Shown one piece after another: positions 59,701 through 64,000 of a stretch of DNA of 64,000 nucleotides. A model generated the notes under the pieces. That model was not told the origin of the DNA. It saw nothing but the letters and a program-made list of their open reading frames with translations, and ran no database searches. The stretch covers positions 82,778-146,777 of the forward strand of contig JTDE01000751.1 of NCBI GenBank assembly GCA_014338405.1. Reading direction: 5' to 3'. Positions within the stretch are counted from its first letter, which is position 1. Each line of letters begins with the position of its first letter. The position numbers were made by a program, and so were the translations under genes. The DNA comes from Paragonimus skrjabini miyazakii. Lineage: Eukaryota > Platyhelminthes > Trematoda > Plagiorchiida > Troglotrematidae.

Positions 59701-62700
59701 AGAATAAAGTCGTAGCCTGTATATTTGCGACTAAACGTGTAAGTTATAACGCCTCCTTCTGACTTAGTTTCGGAAAACCGCATGTTACTGTGAACTGGCT
59801 GAATTATTTAACGCCTTTTTCGGTGATACGTTTCGTTCCCCCCTACTGTTGGGAATACTCCCATTCTTTCTTATCACTTATCACTCAGTCTTTGCAGGTT
59901 CACTAGGCAACATCCCACGAAGCTGATAGCTTTTCTGAAGCTGGTGCGCGAAATTCTACCACCAGTTCACTTGTTTCTTTGGTGCTGTATGTTTACATTC
60001 AGTTGTAATTTTTTTTATACATAGAAAACTCATTTCTTCATACTTAACCTGGGACTTGCCGTTCTCATAAGCGTTGCGTTGCAGTGGAGTATCACTGATG
60101 TGAACGATTATGGTGGTACTTGGACTACAATCACCTTGAGACCCCCAACCAATGTCACAGTTGGTTCATTCGCATCTGGATCAAATAAGTTAAGTAGCTG
60201 TAATCGGATGTTAGCAAAATGTCAATCAAGTGATTATGTAACCATATGTGTCTGGTACGATGGGGGCGAATCCGCTGTCTTTACTTGAAGCCGCGGCGTA
60301 ATAATTTAGAAATGCGTTTTTATTTAGGTCCACTGTTGTATGCGTTGTTAGCAGTTACCAGTTTGTCCATGCAACTGGTAATGCACGAATAAGCGCACCT
60401 TTTACTTTCATGAACTACTGCATTATGGCACTGAACACAATCAACTTATAGCCTACGAAGTTTTATATGTATATTATTTTTAAGAAAGACCAAAGGCCTG
60501 TGGCTATAAGAAGAAGGTGCAAAGGTCTCTTCGATGTTATCTTACTTTCCACCAGCATGCTGAAGAACTTTGCGATAAAACGTCTCCAGCTGCTGGTGTA
60601 CAAGGGTAAGGGTCTCCTCAACGGAGTAGATTTCTCTCACCGAAAGACTTGATACTGCTGGTAAAACATCGCATAAAGCCGTACCTGCAATTTGATGGTC
60701 ATGTCCATTAGCAAAAAATGGCACACCAATTGATTCAACAGCATTGAAACTGCACGTAAATGTTGTATTGGAACACTGACTCCCTAGCTTTTTGAATATT
60801 CAAGCTCAGGGTGTCGCTTCGATACACGGCCGACACAATTGTCATGCTACTTGTGGCTCAGATTCACCTCCTTCTGGTCGTGAGAATCGGACAACCGCTG
60901 CAGCAGCATACGTCTGTGGCAACATTTGAACGAGCGAATTATCTTGGGGTTGAGTAACCATAGCCATGTTGTGGTGTTTGGTGGGAGGACTTCAATAGAA
61001 TAGTTGCTTACTACCACCGACCTCTTGTGGCTGATGGTAGTATTTGTGTGTTTGTACTCCTGTAGCCAGTCTTGGAAGCTCGCATCAAATAACTACGGTC
61101 AAATCGATGGTGACGCAGGTAGTGTGAACATGAGCGCACAGCTACATGTGTGACTGTTGATTAAAGAACTGCTTTCGCCGGTAACGATACAACAGGGGGT
61201 GTGTGGACAAACAGACCACTTTCGGTCAAAATGGAGGCAAGTAAACTAGGAAGAACTGTACATGGATGCACATCTTTATACCTTCGACACTAATCATTGG
61301 TCATTTTTCATGAAGTCATTCACGCAACCGTCAAGTCCGTAGAAGGGAAAAATATATTTATCACCTCACCTCAGTCAACCGCATTGATTATCAGGTTAAA
61401 CGATGTATCCCATGGTCCATATCAGCCGTTGCTGTTTTTGTTCTTTACGCAGCCGCGGAATCATGAGTATGTTTATGCATTTCAATTTTTTTTCTGTTTT
61501 CAAAAATTACTTGTTTTATATCCGCAGGGATAATTTCATTATCGTGTGCATCGCACTATTTCAGAAATTTGTTTGGCTGGGTTGCTCTTCTCAGTCTTTT
61601 GTCATTTCTTGCTGACTGAGCGCGTTGGCGTCCATTTCGTTTAAAATGTTAGTTATTGCTAATAATTGCCACCATCGCTCTTGAAGATTTTAGTTCTCTC
61701 GTTTTCAGCTCAGAGCATTCCTGCTGATTGTCAGTCTATTCTAGGCCTAATGATGTCAAATTCAGTTCTATCTCATTTTAAATTCCGTTCACTGTTCTCG
61801 TCGCTAAAATTCAAACCCGAAGGTAGTACTCGGCTATCCAATGGGATCAGTGCTATTAACAATTACGCCCCTTGTAAGTATATCGAAACGATATTCATCC
61901 ATCTAAAATTATTTTCCCCTCGGTTACGATGGGAGATAACAGTTTTTGGAAATAAAATGTTTTTTTTCATGGATGGAGCATCCCAATCCTACGTAATTTA
62001 TTTCATGTGGGATGATTGAGACATCACTCCGTTTGGTCTGCGCCATCTTGAGACATCTGTGAAAACACCAAAAGCGTGTTTGATTTTAACAGCTTGTAGC
62101 ATCTGCGGGGTCGAAAAACTTCCTGGTTGTCACTGAAAGAAAGGGTTACAGTGGTTCTGTGCGATACTTCCTAGTCGGTGATTTGGAGGCAGTACTTGTT
62201 CCTGATAAAGACCAATAAGTTTGCTGCACATTATAGTCGGTGTCCGACAGTTATCACATATCAAGCAGGATGGCTGCTCGTCTGCACTTATTTGGGAGAA
62301 CTTCTGCAACACGGGCAATTGGTCAGCTAATAGAACTAAACCTACAATGACTGGGTAACGTACTGTTAATATCACCTAACTTTTTGTCGCAGCGAGCATT
62401 ATATACCTCAGCCATAAAGTAAACGGTCAAGCAATTACTTGGTTACGTAGTGTGCGTACCTTGACAATTCTGTTCAGTAAAAATATCCAGAACATGGCTC
62501 TGGTGATCACGTAACTGACTTATTAGAAACGTTATTCGAGATGGTACTGTGCCACGGTTATGTTGCCTTCATTCACTCCAATTCGAGCCCTGACATTTAT
62601 TCTTTTTGTTTCATTTCTTTACTTCTCTTTCATTCCGATGCTTTGTCTCCTAAGGTATTTTTCATCTCTGTTTCCGTCTACGGTGATCCGAGCTGGAGTA

Positions 62701-63437
62701 AAGTTATACCCTTGGAAAATGTGGCAAAGGTGGTAATGAGAAATAAAATATGCAACAATTATCAGTACTTAAATAAACAAAAATTATTACAACGCAGATA
62801 CAGAACAAAATTGTGTTTACACATAATTGTCTTCCTTGATTTGTTGACTGTCCGGTGATCGGAGTACTGTGGACAATGATCCGAAACACAAATTAAAGTA
62901 TAATTTATGAGTAAAAGTTTGTCTTCAATCCGTGTGCTAGGAATTGGTCAAACTCATGGCTGCTAGAAATGATAGGAAAGAAAGTATATTCCTCTGTTAA
63001 CCCATAATTCAGATTTTGTTTACGGAACGCATAAATTTGACACGGTACATTTCTGCCCAGTAAGTGAAAACCCTAACTATTCACATTTTGGCTCATGGTA
63101 CTAACGATTCAATATGTTCTTAGCTGAACGGCACTGATAAATACAACAAGAGAATAACAGTGAATATGCCTTATTAGCACCAATGCACATGCAATTTGCG
63201 TCCTATCTTTAAATTATACCACGGGTTCAAATTTCATCGTGTTCGTTTTAATGGAATTGTCCTATGACATCAGATACTAAGGAAATCATAAACATCTACA
63301 ATGAGAACCTCTCCATATTTGCTAAGTTAGACGGCGCAAATCGGTTTGAACCATGTGACCACAATGCAATAACCACGTGGCCTAATCGACCACATAAGTC
63401 AAAACTGTAACTAAGACAAACAAAATAGCCACTGCCG
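53759..63437. other. Intergenic region, second half
   Basis: No gene supported. Frames are short and AT-rich. A weak LINE-endonuclease-like text (QQLTQPRPKNKVLTDLFL, near 56650) is not enough to call. The last few hundred bases should contain the promoter and 5' UTR of the gene at 63438; no motif identified. Confidence 0.45.
55164..55244 (-). tRNA. tRNA-Asn(GTT)-like sequence, probably tRNA-derived repeat or pseudo-tRNA
   Basis: Reverse complement gives A box TAGCTCAGCTGG and B box GGTTCGAATCC. Acceptor arms GGCTTCG and TGAGGTC pair over 7 bp with wobbles. Anticodon stem CAAAT/GTTTG closes a 7-nt loop TTGTTAC with U33 and anticodon GTT. D stem pairs 3 of 4; T stem 4 of 5. The variable region is about 17 nt, too long for a normal tRNA-Asn. 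The 9-mer CCAGGACCT occurs at 55161-55169 and 55248-55256, framing it like a target duplication. More likely a SINE head or retro-pseudogene than a working tRNA. Confidence 0.55.
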
Positions 63438-64000
63438 ATGCCTAAATCATTATTCACGTCCTCGGAATGCCTAGCCCTATTGGCCGTGTTTAGTGACGCA
63501 TGTAAGGAAGTGGAATTATTGTCCAACATTGGAAAGCAAAATTTCCCTTCGAGTAGTACATCTACTTCAACCGGACGCTGCACACAAGCGAACCCGGACA
63601 CCTTGTTAGCTGAACTGAACAAAATCTTTTTCCAAACGTTGCTACGTTACGAAAAAGCAAGAAGCGAGGATTATTTAGAACTCCCAGATGGCACGTTTCG
63701 CAAGCTAAACGATGAGGAAAGCACCAGGGTTAAGTATTTAGAAATCGTCTCTAGAATTTCGGCAACACTGAAGAACTTGCTTTGTGAACTAGATGAATCA
63801 GGTACGTTTGAATGTCTGGAGCGATACTGTCAACAGGAGCAATCCGAATTGGATAAACTTGCCACATTTGTGGGCTCTGCGTCTGCAAAGGAACGTGATC
63901 TGGTCAAGTTACAAAACGATGTACAGGAATTAGAAAAAGCCACCAAAGAAGAATCAGTAGCCTTCTTCAGTACTTTGGAAAAGTTGAAACACGAATTCCA
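63438..64000 (+). CDS. Coiled-coil protein, DRC10/IQCD-like, 5' part (runs off the window)
   Basis: Open from ATG 63438 to the window end (187 full codons, no stop). An in-frame TAG lies four codons before the ATG, supporting this start unless an acceptor is used there. It begins MPKSLFTSSECLALLAVF, then KEVELLSNI, a Ser/Thr-rich linker (residues 42-52), LLAELNKIFFQTLLRYEKARSED, LKNLLCEL, and a Glu/Lys-rich heptad-like region with VKLQNDVQELEKA. The order (N-terminal KVELL helix, LKNxL helix, long coiled coil) resembles dynein regulatory complex subunit 10 of motile cilia, which ends in an IQ motif. That end is outside the window, so the family name is tentative. Codons are intact and there is no sign of decay. 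Confidence 0.6.
   Translation, partial: MPKSLFTSSECLALLAVFSDACKEVELLSNIGKQNFPSSSTSTSTGRCTQANPDTLLAELNKIFFQTLLRYEKARSEDYLELPDGTFRKLNDEESTRVKYLEIVSRISATLKNLLCELDESGTFECLERYCQQEQSELDKLATFVGSASAKERDLVKLQNDVQELEKATKEESVAFFSTLEKLKHEF

Overview
The window is a eukaryotic nuclear scaffold (three 100-N gaps) that looks like a parasitic flatworm, most likely a trematode. The evidence is long GT-AG introns, a CsRn1/Kabuki-like Ty3/gypsy fragment, several fluke-type LINEs and an R2-like element. The species cannot be fixed from sequence alone. There is nothing prokaryotic: no operons, no ribosome binding sites, no CRISPR array.

One gene dominates. From about 2.1 kb to 43.8 kb the + strand carries PAN3, the pseudokinase adaptor subunit of the PAN2-PAN3 poly(A) deadenylase. 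I rebuilt it as 12 coding exons with phase-compatible GT-AG junctions, about 807 codons from the first in-frame ATG. Only the 5' edge of exon 6 and anything upstream of exon 1 stay open. Exon 1 is itself preceded by a good acceptor, so the true 5' end may lie outside the window.

The introns are a transposon archive. Intron 1 holds a CsRn1-like gypsy fragment with its RT core deleted, abutting a truncated LINE, and then a nested pair in which a near-full-length LINE (7621-11087) split an older LINE, with an apparent target-site duplication. Intron 2 holds an R2-like element whose C-terminal 420 codons carry only two stops. Intron 4 has two LINE tails and a gypsy gag/protease fragment. Intron 6 has a 93-bp-arm near-perfect palindrome, each arm carrying a hammerhead-like core, and another LINE tail. 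Intron 8 has a Jockey-like LINE. Intron 11 has a LINE interrupted by an N gap.

From 43.8 to 63.4 kb I find no convincing gene, only a tRNA-Asn-like sequence (55164-55244), a weaker tRNA-like remnant and one interspersed repeat. At 63438 an open reading frame starts on the + strand and runs off the end of the window. It is a coiled-coil protein resembling dynein regulatory complex subunit 10 (IQCD).

The two genes have no evident functional link: one acts in cytoplasmic mRNA decay, the other probably in cilia. I see no clear new multi-gene system. The most unusual items are the hammerhead-like palindrome in intron 6, the relatively young R2-like copy outside recognisable rDNA, and the nested LINE pair.
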